From contig OY781436.1 of assembly GCA_963676875.1 (NCBI GenBank), positions 4,092,001 through 4,156,000 on the forward strand: a stretch of DNA of 64,000 nt, given 5' to 3'. A model generated the notes under the pieces. It was not told the DNA's origin and did no database searches. It saw only the letters and a program-made list of their open reading frames with translations. This stretch comes from UBA6244 sp963676875. Its GTDB lineage: Bacteria; Bacteroidota; Bacteroidia; Bacteroidales; F082. A program made the position numbers and the translations under genes. Shown here piece by piece: positions 8,499 to 17,144 of the stretch; position 1 is the first letter of the stretch, and every line of letters begins with the position of its first letter.

Positions 8499-8960
8499 AT
8501 GATCGAACGCATTAAAAAAATGATGGACAAAAGGGGTTTAACTCCGTCTCAGTTTGCCGACGAAATCGGTTTGAAGCGTTCTTCTTTATCGCATATATTA
8601 TCGGGACGCAACAATCCAAGTTTGGATGTGGTAATGAAAATTAAGAACCGATTTGACGAAATCAGTCTCGACTGGCTCCTGTTTGGAAAAGGAACGGAGG
8701 TTCCTGCAGCTGATACTTTTTCCGCTCAACCCCCAAAACTTGACCCAACTCCTCCCAAAAAGACTGACAGCGGACAGCAGTTGCTTAGTTTTGAAGCACC
8801 CAAATCGGCAATAAAAGCGGATACGGTCACGAAGAATTCAGATGAAAAGGAAGTAGAAAAGGATCAACCCTTTCCAAAAGCCATCATAAATCCAAACGGT
8901 GCCACAAAATTGATACTTTTATACGGCGATGGCACCTTCGAAACCTACGAGAGCAGATAA
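8499..8960 (+). CDS. XRE-family helix-turn-helix transcriptional regulator
   Basis: A 153-residue protein. Residues 1-60 form an HTH_3/XRE DNA-binding domain (SQFADEIGLKRSSLSHILSG is the helix-turn-helix, then SLDWLLFGKG). Residues 65-130 are a Pro/Lys/Asp-rich, probably disordered linker, and the last 20 residues form a short conserved-looking beta tail (LILLYGDGTFETY). The ATG at 8499 is chosen because the HTH begins there and the promoter -7 element lies directly upstream; the open frame to 8406 runs through the operators and is not expected to be translated. The gene is alone. The palindromes in its promoter region make autoregulation the simplest reading; other targets are unknown. Confidence 0.85.
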   Translation: MIERIKKMMDKRGLTPSQFADEIGLKRSSLSHILSGRNNPSLDVVMKIKNRFDEISLDWLLFGKGTEVPAADTFSAQPPKLDPTPPKKTDSGQQLLSFEAPKSAIKADTVTKNSDEKEVEKDQPFPKAIINPNGATKLILLYGDGTFETYESR

Positions 8961-8963
8961 AAA

Positions 8964-8990
8964 AAGACCGACTAAAAGCCGGTCTTACTA
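8964..8990. terminator. Bidirectional terminator between XRE gene and ndk
   Basis: AAGACCG (8964-8970) pairs with CGGTCTT (8980-8986), with A-rich and T-rich flanks. It serves both the plus-strand XRE gene and the convergent ndk. Confidence 0.7.
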
Positions 8991-9013
8991 CTATTTGTAT
9001 TTTACGTAACTTC

Positions 9014-9433
9014 CTAGAAACGTTCCATTTGATTGAAGAAAAAGGCGCCTTCGATGAGGGCATTTTCGTCGCTGTCGGAACCATGAACCGCATTGGCTTC
9101 GATGGAGGATCCATAAAGTGCTCTGATGGATCCGGGTTTGGCATCAGCAGGGTTGGTAGCTCCAATATAGTCTCTGTATGCGGTAATGGCATTTTCTTTT
9201 TCGAGAATGGCAGCAACTATCGGACCTGAGCTCATAAACGTAATTAATCCTTCAAAAAATGGTCTTTCGCTGTGAACAGCATAGAATTTCGCAGCTTGTT
9301 CTTTAGTTAAACGAGTTATTTTCAGGGCTTTAATTTTAAATCCACCCTCGATAATTTTGGCAATGATATTTCCCATATGTCCATCAGCCATGGCTTTGGG
9401 CTTAATCATTGTAAAGGTTGTGTTTCCGGTCAT
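9014..9433 (-). CDS. ndk: Nucleoside-diphosphate kinase
   Basis: A 139-residue Ndk, the cytoplasmic enzyme that moves the gamma-phosphate of ATP onto (d)NDPs through a phospho-histidine. It starts with the ATP-site strand TFTMIKPKA and keeps the active-site sequence NAVHGSDS with the catalytic His near residue 117, plus the family's YRDYIGATNP and PGSIRALYG segments. Length is normal. Monocistronic: it faces a terminator at its 3' end and has its own -7 element (TATTTTTG on the minus strand, 9457-9464) 24 bases before the ATG. Confidence 0.97.
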   Translation of the reverse strand: MTGNTTFTMIKPKAMADGHMGNIIAKIIEGGFKIKALKITRLTKEQAAKFYAVHSERPFFEGLITFMSSGPIVAAILEKENAITAYRDYIGATNPADAKPGSIRALYGSSIEANAVHGSDSDENALIEGAFFFNQMERF

Positions 9434-9456
9434 TTGATATAATATTGATTTAGCTG

Positions 9457-9464
9457 CAAAAATA
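9457..9464 (-). promoter_or_regulatory. -7 promoter element of ndk
   Basis: Minus-strand TATTTTTG matches TAnnTTTG at a proper distance from the ndk start. The -33 element is not clear. Confidence 0.5.
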
Positions 9465-9617
9465 CAATAAATTGTATATGTCCATTCGTTTGCTGCTTCA
9501 AATGAAAATGTGGTCAGTGGACTATACTACAGCTTGTTGTGTGTTCACCTTTTGTTAAAAACCATTAAAATGATGTAGGTTATCATCACATTTTCAGTGG
9601 GTAAGCCCTGTTTTATC

Positions 9618-9625
9618 TATCTTTG
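9618..9625 (+). promoter_or_regulatory. -7 promoter element of the nrnA-FKBP operon
   Basis: TATCTTTG, 22 bases before the nrnA ATG; it fits TAnnTTTG. No good -33 TTG. Confidence 0.55.
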
Positions 9626-9647
9626 CACCACATTAATCAATCGCTTC

Positions 9648-10682
9648 ATGCTCACAGATACCGAAATAGGTCAATTACAAAACATTTTAGGTCAAAAAAA
9701 ACAAATTGTCCTTAGTTCGCATACCAATCCTGACGGAGATGCCATTGGCTCACTGTTGGCCATGTATTTTTATCTCACCAATAAAGGGCATGAAGTTAGC
9801 ATGGTTGTTCCCAACAAATTCCCTGAGTTTTACGAGTGGATGCCTGGTAGTGAATTGATTATCAATTATGAAAAGGAAGCTAAACGGGCGCAGAAGTTAT
9901 TGAAATCTGCGGAAGTGTTTTTCAGTTTGGATTATAATGCATTTAGCAGGGTAGGTCCTGTGGCCGAGTTTATTCCTCCGGCTCCATCCACCCGAATACT
10001 TATCGATCATCACATTGATCCTGAGCGTGATAATTACGATTTTTGCTTTTCCGATACCGTATATTCATCCACGGGTGAGATGGTATATACCTTTATACGT
10101 ATGCTGGACGACCTGGAATTCATTACCAAACCCGCCGCCGAGGCCATTTATACCGGCATTGTTACGGATACCGGATCGTTCAGTTATTCATGCAGTCGTC
10201 CTGATACTTACGAAATTACGGCCAACCTCATGCGATTGGGCATCGATGTGGAAAAAATTCACCGCTTGATCTACGATACTTTTTCTGAAAACCGATTGCG
10301 CTTGCTGGGTTTTGCCATCAGTAACCGAATGTTGGTATGGGATGAGTTTCATACGGCCATTATTTATCTCACCAAAGCCGATTTGGCCAAATACAAATAC
10401 AGTGTTGGGGATACCGAAGGGCTAGTAAACTATCCTTTGATGATGAAAAAGGTGAATATGAGCATATTAATTACCGAAAAGGAGAATAAATTGCGTCTTT
10501 CTTTCCGTTCGAAAGGGGAATTTTCGGTTAATTTACTCACGCGCAAGCATTTTAACGGCGGAGGTCATCGCAATGCAGCCGGAGGCAACATTTCCATGGG
10601 CATTGAAGCATTTTTGGCCGTTTTAAAAAAAGTGCTGCCCCTCTATCGGGATGAACTGGATTACGAACTTACCTACGAATAG
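9648..10682 (+). CDS. nrnA: DHH-family bifunctional oligoribonuclease / PAP phosphatase (NrnA-like)
   Basis: A 344-residue cytoplasmic phosphoesterase. The DHH domain has all metal-binding motifs: SSHTNPDGDAIGS (about 24-36), FSLDYNAF, LIDHHID and TGIVTDTGSF. The C-terminal DHHA1 domain has the GGGHRNAAGG substrate loop. NrnA homologues degrade 2-5 nt RNAs and pAp. I chose the ATG at 9648; an upstream frame to 9597 crosses the -7 promoter element. It is the first gene of an operon with three FKBP-type lipoprotein genes (gap of 3 bases), an arrangement I recall also from Flavobacteriia near gldI. Confidence 0.92.
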   Translation: MLTDTEIGQLQNILGQKKQIVLSSHTNPDGDAIGSLLAMYFYLTNKGHEVSMVVPNKFPEFYEWMPGSELIINYEKEAKRAQKLLKSAEVFFSLDYNAFSRVGPVAEFIPPAPSTRILIDHHIDPERDNYDFCFSDTVYSSTGEMVYTFIRMLDDLEFITKPAAEAIYTGIVTDTGSFSYSCSRPDTYEITANLMRLGIDVEKIHRLIYDTFSENRLRLLGFAISNRMLVWDEFHTAIIYLTKADLAKYKYSVGDTEGLVNYPLMMKKVNMSILITEKENKLRLSFRSKGEFSVNLLTRKHFNGGGHRNAAGGNISMGIEAFLAVLKKVLPLYRDELDYELTYE

Positions 10683-10685
10683 TTG

Positions 10686-11234
10686 ATGCGTCAAACTTTT
10701 GCCATATACCTGATTATTATCTTGTTGGGGAGCTTTTCTGCGTGTTATACCCCTGAGAAGCCGATCACTGACGAGCAAAATTTGCAATCTCAATCTAAAA
10801 AATCGTTGGTGGTGGCCAATCAATACCTTACACGTACTGAAGATGAAGAGATTGAAAACTATATTAATCGACATCAGCTAAAGGTTGTATCCACCGGTTC
10901 GGGATTGCGCTATTCCATTTTAAAAGAGGGAGATGGGCCACGTCCCAAAAGGGGAGATATCGTTACCTTAAACTACAAAACCCGTCTTATTACCGGTGAT
11001 GTCATCTATTCATCGGATGAACTTGGACCTATGGTATTTGAAGTGGGTAAAGGGGGTGTGGAAACCGGACTGGAAGAAGCAATTTTACACATGTATTTGG
11101 GTGACCAAGCAGTAATTATATTACCTTCGCACCTTGCTTTTGGATTGCTTGGTGATCAAAAAAAAATCCCTCCAAGAGCAACTGTTATTTACGAAATAGA
11201 ATTTATTAAACTTAGTCAAAAAACAATAAAATGA
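10686..11234 (+). CDS. GldI-like FKBP-type peptidyl-prolyl isomerase lipoprotein
   Basis: A 182-residue lipoprotein: hydrophobic signal, then a lipobox Cys (LLGSFSACYTPEKPI), a helical linker (residues 40-70) and one FKBP domain (about 75-178; GDIVTLNYKTRLITGDVIYSS, VETGLEEAILHMYLGDQAVIILPS, AFGL). The PEKPI sequence after the Cys resembles the EARKPI motif of gliding-motility lipoprotein GldI. GldI in gliding flavobacteria supports the T9SS/gliding machinery; here that role is inferred, and four T9SS substrates in the window make it reasonable. ATG at 10686 preferred over TTG at 10683. Overlaps the next gene by 4 bases. Confidence 0.8.
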   Translation: MRQTFAIYLIIILLGSFSACYTPEKPITDEQNLQSQSKKSLVVANQYLTRTEDEEIENYINRHQLKVVSTGSGLRYSILKEGDGPRPKRGDIVTLNYKTRLITGDVIYSSDELGPMVFEVGKGGVETGLEEAILHMYLGDQAVIILPSHLAFGLLGDQKKIPPRATVIYEIEFIKLSQKTIK

Positions 11235-12109
11235 AAAAAACACTTTTAACCGGAGCTATGGTCGTTGTTGCCCTGGCTTTCTCGCTGGTTTCATGCGACC
11301 AGGGAAATAATTCACCTGATGGATATGAATCTAATGGTAATGGATTAGTTTACAAATATTTGAGCCATGGTGACGGTGATGCTACTCCCGCGGAAGGTGA
11401 CTATGTAACCATCCAAATGAGCTATACAGATGGGGATACCTTGTTGTTCGATAGTAAAAATTTGGGTTATCCCATGCAGTTACCTATGATCAAACCTACT
11501 TTTAAAGGTGATGTATATGATGGTTTGTCGATGATGAAGGTTGGCGATAGCGTGCTCATCAAATGTAACGCTGACTCCGTATTTTTAAAACTTTTTAGAA
11601 TGCCTTCGGTACCTCCTGAAGTGGATTCAATTGAAAATATCTATTTTACCCTGAAATTGGACAAAATCCAAACACCTGAAGAGGTACAGGCAGAAAAAGA
11701 TGAAGCTATGAAAGTAGCTGCTGAAAATGAGTCTGTTGCCCGCGAAGCTTTTCTGGCTGAAAAATACCCCGATGCAAAACCCACCGAATCAGGCATGTAC
11801 TTTATTCAAGAGAAAAAAGGCAAAGGAAAAAAAGCGGAATCCGGCAAAAAAGTAAAAGTACATTACACCGGTATGTTCCTGGATGGCAACAAGTTCGACA
11901 GTTCAGTTGACAGAGGCGAACCCATCGAATTTACGCTTGGTCAAGGACAAGTTATTCCCGGTTGGGACGAAGGTATCGGCATGATGCGCGTTGGTGGAAA
12001 AGCAATTCTGGTTATTCCCTCCAACTTAGCATACGGACCTGGTGGCAGAGGCAGCATTCCTCCATCATCCACTCTGGTTTTTGAAGTTGAATTGATGGGT
12101 GTTGAGTAA
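11231..12109 (+). CDS. Tandem-FKBP peptidyl-prolyl isomerase lipoprotein
   Basis: A 292-residue lipoprotein (signal then lipobox, FSLVSCDQG). The N-terminal FKBP-like domain (about 40-150) is degenerate; a charged helical linker (about 150-180, AEKDEAMKVAAENE) leads to a canonical FKBP domain (about 190-292) with VHYTGMFLDGNKFDSS, VIPGWDEGIGMMRVGGKA and AYGPGGRGSIPP, so catalysis probably resides in the C-terminal domain. Its ATGA overlap with the gene before and the overlap with the gene after indicate translational coupling. Probably a periplasmic folding factor for exported proteins. Confidence 0.88.
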   Translation: MKKTLLTGAMVVVALAFSLVSCDQGNNSPDGYESNGNGLVYKYLSHGDGDATPAEGDYVTIQMSYTDGDTLLFDSKNLGYPMQLPMIKPTFKGDVYDGLSMMKVGDSVLIKCNADSVFLKLFRMPSVPPEVDSIENIYFTLKLDKIQTPEEVQAEKDEAMKVAAENESVAREAFLAEKYPDAKPTESGMYFIQEKKGKGKKAESGKKVKVHYTGMFLDGNKFDSSVDRGEPIEFTLGQGQVIPGWDEGIGMMRVGGKAILVIPSNLAYGPGGRGSIPPSSTLVFEVELMGVE

Positions 12110-13424
12110 CCTTTCCATAAAACATATTATTTGGATCGTGACAGCCTGGGCTGTCACGGTCTTTTTGTTTGTATCCTGTGCTTCACGGCAAAACCACAGT
12201 CTGAATATGGAAGTGGTGGAGCAGGGAGGCGATACTTGCAGGCCTAGCGAACACGACATCGTGAGGGTAGCCCTCAGTTACGGATTGAAGGATACACTGC
12301 TTTTCGACAGCCGCTCATTGGATGTTCCCATGGAGTTCCCGCTATTAAAGCCAGCCTTTCAGGGTGATTTGTATCAGGGGCTGCGGCAATTGGGCAAGGG
12401 AGATTCTGCCATTATCACAGTTGTGGCCGATTCATTTTTTATCAAATCAGCCGAATTTACCCAATTACCATCATTTGTAGATCCCGGTGAAAAACTGACC
12501 TATCACCTACGTTTGCTAGATTTTATGTCTAGAGAAGCTTTTGATTCGTTATTAGAGGTGAGAACAGCTGCCCGACAACGTGAAGAGAAACTTAAGATGA
12601 CCGACTATCTGATTCAGAACAACCTGGATACCACTGCTACTTCATCTGGATTAATAGTGATTCCTCAAATTATTGGTAAGGGCAGACTTCCTGATACGGG
12701 TGACATGTGCCAGGTGTATTTCGAGGTAAGGATATTGGGCGGCGATACCTTGTTTTCCAATTTCAACAGCGATCCTTTTGATATTGAGTACGGAAAAGAG
12801 TTTGATAATGCGGGATTTATGGAGGGACTCGGGTTGCTCACCGAAGGTAGTACTGCCCGTTTGGTGGTTCCTTCATGGATAGGTGTGGGAGCCAATGGTT
12901 ATGATGGTGTACCCGGATTTACTACGTTGGACTACACGGTTCACTTCGTGCAAATCAGGCCATTGGAAGTGGTGCAAGCCGAACGAATACGAAAAAAGGA
13001 ACTCAAAAAGCAAATGCTGGCACAAAATAAAAAGGACGAACCTGCCAAAATTGCTAGTTACATTAAAGAAAACCAGATAGTTGCTGACACAACTGCCACA
13101 GGACTTTACATCATTCCATTAATCAAAGGGCAGGGCAAGGCACCCCAAAAAACAGGAAGCAGGGTAACAGTAAACTATATCCAATATGCACTGGATGGTT
13201 CCATTATCGTTTCTTCTTACGCCAACCATCAGCCCTTTGTATTTGAAACAGGCATGGGGGAAGTAATTCAGGGTTGGGAAGAAGCAGTAAATCAAATGGT
13301 TGAGGGTGACAAAGTTCGTTTGATCGTCCCTTCAAAATTGGGGTATGGATCCCGAGCCCGTGGTGAAAAGAACCCGCCCTATTCTCCACTCATCTTTGAT
13401 TTGGAACTGACCAAGGTTGAATAA
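12099..13424 (+). CDS. Three-domain FKBP-type isomerase lipoprotein
   Basis: A 441-residue lipoprotein. No ATG gives a signal peptide; the GTG at 12099 (or TTG at 12102), which overlaps the end of the preceding gene, yields a transmembrane-like signal and a lipobox (FLFVSCASR), so I use it. Three FKBP-like units follow: about 45-150 and 180-285 are degenerate, while the last (about 335-441) keeps VIQGWEEAVNQMVEGDKVR and GYGSRARGEKNPPYSPL. The unit order and linker repeats suggest growth of the operon by domain duplication. A perfect terminator-like hairpin lies inside the signal-peptide codons (12137-12167). Ends directly against the convergent response regulator gene with no gap. Confidence 0.82.
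   Translation: MLSNLSIKHIIWIVTAWAVTVFLFVSCASRQNHSLNMEVVEQGGDTCRPSEHDIVRVALSYGLKDTLLFDSRSLDVPMEFPLLKPAFQGDLYQGLRQLGKGDSAIITVVADSFFIKSAEFTQLPSFVDPGEKLTYHLRLLDFMSREAFDSLLEVRTAARQREEKLKMTDYLIQNNLDTTATSSGLIVIPQIIGKGRLPDTGDMCQVYFEVRILGGDTLFSNFNSDPFDIEYGKEFDNAGFMEGLGLLTEGSTARLVVPSWIGVGANGYDGVPGFTTLDYTVHFVQIRPLEVVQAERIRKKELKKQMLAQNKKDEPAKIASYIKENQIVADTTATGLYIIPLIKGQGKAPQKTGSRVTVNYIQYALDGSIIVSSYANHQPFVFETGMGEVIQGWEEAVNQMVEGDKVRLIVPSKLGYGSRARGEKNPPYSPLIFDLELTKVE
12137..12170 (+). terminator. Terminator-like hairpin within the third FKBP gene
   Basis: CGTGACAGCC (12137-12146) pairs perfectly with GGCTGTCACG (12149-12158), followed by GTCTTTTTGTTTG. It lies 28 bases after the stop of the second FKBP gene but also inside the signal-peptide coding region of the third, so it may attenuate expression of the distal gene. 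Confidence 0.55.
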
Positions 13425-13838
13425 CTAAAAATGTTCAGGAACCGCAAAAAACGGAATGTGTTGAGCCACTTTGTGCAGAATATCGATGGGCTTATAGGGT
13501 TTGCTTACGTGATCGTTCATCCCTGCACGTAAACAATTGTCTTTGTCTGAAGGGTAATTAAAGGTGGTGACTGCAAGAATTACTACCGGTTCAGCTTTTT
13601 TCTGTTGTTTTTCGTATTCCCTTATGGAAATTGTAGCTTCGATACCTGTCATTACAGGCATTTGTATGTCCATGAGAATCAGGTCGTAATGTTTTTGCTT
13701 GTACATGTCCACACCTAATTTTCCGTTGAGTGCCACATCCACTGCATGACCAAGTCGCTTGAAAAGCGTTGAAGCCAATTTCTGGTTGATCAGGTTGTCT
13801 TCAATGACAAGTATATTTAAGTTTCGACTTTGGGTCAT
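13425..13838 (-). CDS. Single-domain response regulator
   Basis: A 137-residue stand-alone receiver (REC) with the acidic pair in VIEDN, phospho-acceptor Asp in LILMDIQMP, Thr switch residue in AVTTF and Lys in VSKPY; no output domain. This type resembles receivers that take phosphate from hybrid kinases or act by protein contact. It is the last gene of the EPS operon, 145 bases after the hybrid kinase gene, which is its likely partner. Its stop codon abuts the stop of the convergent FKBP gene and no hairpin separates the two. Confidence 0.9.
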   Translation of the reverse strand: MTQSRNLNILVIEDNLINQKLASTLFKRLGHAVDVALNGKLGVDMYKQKHYDLILMDIQMPVMTGIEATISIREYEKQQKKAEPVVILAVTTFNYPSDKDNCLRAGMNDHVSKPYKPIDILHKVAQHIPFFAVPEHF

Positions 13839-13983
13839 ATTTATTTTTATAAATTTAAAGCAAGAAACAAGGCATATGCCAAATATTGTTAACTACGCTA
13901 AATGAGGCTATTGTATGTAAACTTTTTATAAGCCAGTTTGAAGATTTTCCAAATTTGGCACTTTTTTTCCATATTTGAAGACT

Positions 13984-16311
13984 CTATTTGGCAGGTTGAA
14001 AAGCCCGATTGATAGCTGTTTCAAGGTTATCACGCATGATGGGTTTGTTTACAACTGATAGTATTCCTTCTTCAGAAAAAGTTCCTGTTCTATCTGTTTG
14101 CAACCGGCTGGTTAAGGCAACAACACCCACCTTCAAGTAGTGGGGATAATTTTTCCTAATATCGGCTAAAAAACTGAAAGTGCCCTTGTTATCTCCCGAA
14201 GGAATATCCAGAATTATCAAATCGAAAACACGATTTTCTTTTAATTCATCTACGATAAGCGATTTTCCTTGTCCTTTGCTAGCTACACCGATAACCGAAT
14301 AGGCTTTACTTAGAAATTTCTCCACCAACAAACGGGTAAGATCGTCAGGTTCAATAACCAATATGCGGTGGTTTTCTTTGGCTCCGGATTTTTCCGTTTG
14401 GGCATTTTTAAATTGTTCTTTTTCAGTGTTTTCATCAGCTGAGTATACCAAAGGTAGTGTAATAAACACCGTAGTTCCGATGCCTTTTTCCGATTCTATT
14501 CTGATGGATCCTCCCAGTATTTGAATCATTTTCTTGGCAAGCGGTAAGCTCAACCCAGCCCCTTGGTAGAGTGTGGAATAGCCCAGTTTTTCCTTACGAT
14601 AGGGTTCAAATACATCATTCAGGTAGGTTTTGTCTATACCTACGCCAGTGTCCTTTATCTGGATAGTTGTATGGGTTTTTCGATCGTTGATTTGCGCTTC
14701 GATTTTGATATATCCCTTTTCAGTAAAACGAACGGAATTATCCAGAATCATAGTTAATATACGTTCTACCAATCCTTTATCCGACTGAATTTGGCCAATA
14801 TTGCCCTCCGGAGCTACAATCCTGATTCCCTTTTGGGCAGAAAGACTTTCAAATTTTTGAATAAGATCGGCGGTGAGTTTTTCAAAATTGAAAGAAGTAA
14901 TTTTTAATTCCAGGTTATTGGAATTGATTAAACTCAGGTCGAAGATATTGTTTAGCAAATCGATCAAACTCTGACCACTTTGAGTGATAGTTGAAGCATA
15001 ATCAAACAGTTCCGGTGATTCCATCATGGCCAGTTCGGTTTCCAACAACGAGGAAAATCCCAGAATGGTAGTGAGTGGGCTTCGAACCTCATGACTCAAC
15101 TTTGCCAGGAACATATCCTTAAGATAGTCAGCCTGTTTGCTAAACTCCAGAGCTTCCTCAAGTTTAGGGTAGTTTGCCTTGCGTTCACGTATTTCTTCTT
15201 CTCCTTTTCGAGTTGTAAGAATAATCTCTTGTTTTACAGCTTCTTCAAAATCCGTAATTTGTTTACTCAGGTTGTTGGCTCGTTCTTCTGCAGAATTTTG
15301 GTTCTCAAGAAGTAAAGTCTTTGACTTCCTCATTTTTTTCCAAAAATAAACCAACAACACCAGAACCACAATCATCAGGATGGCCGAAAGGATATACCAG
15401 AATATCCCGATTGGTTTTTTATTAGGTTGAAAATCAATAATATTAGCGTACTCCTTTCTGAATTCGATGAGTTGTTGTGTGGCTAGAAATTGACCCATTT
15501 CCTCGGCACGAACCATGTATTCAATGGCAGAAAGGGTATCTCCCACGGCCAGTGCCCATTGGCTTAATCCGTTTACAATTGATTTTTTCAGTTGGGAAGG
15601 TTGTACCTTGTCAAGGGTTTGCAACGCCATATGCAGGTTGGCTTGCCAGGAAGGAAAATCGTTCCTTAATTGGGCTAATTTGGCGTACATCCAGTAGCAC
15701 TCAGCAATAAGACTTTGGTTGTCAAGTGACTTCGATAACTGAAATGCCGTATCTATGGCAAATTGAGATTTTTCAAGTTCATTGGTGCCCATTCTGGCTT
15801 CAGCCTGTCTCAGAAATACCCTGACTGCAAGTATGGATTGTGATGCGTCGGTTGGTAATTTTTCAGCAGATTGTAAGTAAAGCAACGCTTTCTGGTGATT
15901 TTCCTGTTTCATTTGCAGGAGTGCCATCTGGTACAACGACCTGATTTGAAAAGTGTTGCTGCTTACTTTCTCAGCAAGGCGCAGGGCTTGTTTCAACTCG
16001 CTGTTGCTTCGATTAAAGTTCCCAAGTTGATTGAAGTTTTCGGCCTTGATCAGGTGACATTGAATAATCAAGCTATCGTTTTTCTGTACCGTTGGTTGTT
16101 GTATGATCAGATCGATTATTTCATTGGACAGAATTGGATCATAGCCGGAGAAACGGTCGGCAAGTTCAAGTATTCTGATTGGATGGTCTCCTTTTTCCGG
16201 TGATTGCAACAATTGATTCCATTGGGAGTTGTCTTTGGTCGCACTTGCTTCAAGCGAATTTCCCAACCATGGAATTAACAATAACCATATGCATACCCAT
16301 CTCAAATTCAT
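13984..16311 (-). CDS. Hybrid sensor histidine kinase with TPR-like periplasmic domain
   Basis: 775 residues: signal peptide (1-23), a helical TPR-like periplasmic sensor region (about 30-290, with HQKALLYLQSAEKLP-type repeats), one membrane span (about 302-324), a coiled-coil (330-395), HisKA with the phospho-His at 407 (AKLSHEVRSPL), HATPase (DNSVRFTEKGYI, DTGVGI, GAGLSLPLAKKM) and a C-terminal REC (about 650-770) that keeps an acidic EPDD cluster, Asp in IILDIPSGD, the Thr in ALTSR and the Lys in NKPI. TPR-sensor kinases of this layout are common in Bacteroidota. Its ATG directly follows the stop of the methyltransferase gene, so it is cotranscribed with the EPS genes. Confidence 0.9.
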   Translation of the reverse strand: MNLRWVCIWLLLIPWLGNSLEASATKDNSQWNQLLQSPEKGDHPIRILELADRFSGYDPILSNEIIDLIIQQPTVQKNDSLIIQCHLIKAENFNQLGNFNRSNSELKQALRLAEKVSSNTFQIRSLYQMALLQMKQENHQKALLYLQSAEKLPTDASQSILAVRVFLRQAEARMGTNELEKSQFAIDTAFQLSKSLDNQSLIAECYWMYAKLAQLRNDFPSWQANLHMALQTLDKVQPSQLKKSIVNGLSQWALAVGDTLSAIEYMVRAEEMGQFLATQQLIEFRKEYANIIDFQPNKKPIGIFWYILSAILMIVVLVLLVYFWKKMRKSKTLLLENQNSAEERANNLSKQITDFEEAVKQEIILTTRKGEEEIRERKANYPKLEEALEFSKQADYLKDMFLAKLSHEVRSPLTTILGFSSLLETELAMMESPELFDYASTITQSGQSLIDLLNNIFDLSLINSNNLELKITSFNFEKLTADLIQKFESLSAQKGIRIVAPEGNIGQIQSDKGLVERILTMILDNSVRFTEKGYIKIEAQINDRKTHTTIQIKDTGVGIDKTYLNDVFEPYRKEKLGYSTLYQGAGLSLPLAKKMIQILGGSIRIESEKGIGTTVFITLPLVYSADENTEKEQFKNAQTEKSGAKENHRILVIEPDDLTRLLVEKFLSKAYSVIGVASKGQGKSLIVDELKENRVFDLIILDIPSGDNKGTFSFLADIRKNYPHYLKVGVVALTSRLQTDRTGTFSEEGILSVVNKPIMRDNLETAINRAFQPAK

Positions 16312-17136
16312 TTACTTAGCTTTTATTGTTTTTAGTTTTCGGGCTACAAAAAGATGCTCTTTTTTGTTCAGGGCATATTTGGAAGTATCTTCATGGATCC
16401 ATTTTTCTTGGATCGGATCATGGATACCCACTTCAAATCCAACCGATTCAAGTCGTTGTTGGTAATCCGGTCCATATATCCTCACATGATCAAATTGTCC
16501 AAAAATCCGGTGTCGATCGGCTTCTGTAACCACGGTGTCATCTTCCAAGGTTTTCTCTATTTTATACGACATCGGTACCTGCAAGATGGCTTCACCACCG
16601 GGTTTAAGTATGCGATAAATTTCGCTCATGGCCTGCAAATCGTTGGGAATATGCTCAAGCACATGGTTGCAGATCACTAAATCGAAGGTGTTATCTTTAT
16701 GTGGCATTCCGGTCAGGTCGAAAAAAGTGATTTCAGCCGGATAATACGAACCTTCCGCGTATTTGGTGCCGATGGTGTAATCGATTTCCCGAATTTTTGA
16801 AATCACCTGATAAAGTGCAGGTTCGGGACTTACATGCAGTATTTTTAGGCGCTTATTATAAATGTCAGTTTTGTATTTTAAATAAAGAAATACCAATCGA
16901 TCGCGGTCGGTGCTGAGACAATTGGGGCAGATATTGTTGTCGCGCAAACCGGCACCAATGATTTCTTTTTCTGTAATCACGTCTGATTGAAAACCTCCCG
17001 GAAGCATTTTGCGAAAGCCAAATCCACAAATGGGACATTCAACAGTCTGACCACGATAGTAGTAGCGTCTTCCAAGCAAGAATAATTTTTTGGCAAGGCG
17101 TTTCAATTTACCGTTATGCTGACGCTTTTTTTCCAT
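16312..17136 (-). CDS. Methyltransferase with N-terminal zinc-finger-like cysteines
   Basis: 274 residues. The N-terminus carries two CxxC pairs (CPICGFG near residue 38 and CPNCLSTDRDR near 77), suggesting a structural zinc site. The SAM-binding core is a Methyltransf_11 domain with divergent motif I (ILHVSPEPAL), a VICNHVLEHIPND motif and LKPGGEAILQVP. A basic N-terminus (RQHNGKLKRLAKKLF) may contact membrane or polysaccharide precursors. The place at the end of the glycosyltransferase block suggests methylation of a sugar or lipid-linked intermediate, but this is inference. Eight bases separate it from the beta-helix gene. Confidence 0.82.
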   Translation of the reverse strand: MEKKRQHNGKLKRLAKKLFLLGRRYYYRGQTVECPICGFGFRKMLPGGFQSDVITEKEIIGAGLRDNNICPNCLSTDRDRLVFLYLKYKTDIYNKRLKILHVSPEPALYQVISKIREIDYTIGTKYAEGSYYPAEITFFDLTGMPHKDNTFDLVICNHVLEHIPNDLQAMSEIYRILKPGGEAILQVPMSYKIEKTLEDDTVVTEADRHRIFGQFDHVRIYGPDYQQRLESVGFEVGIHDPIQEKWIHEDTSKYALNKKEHLFVARKLKTIKAK

Positions 17137-17144
17137 ATCACAGA

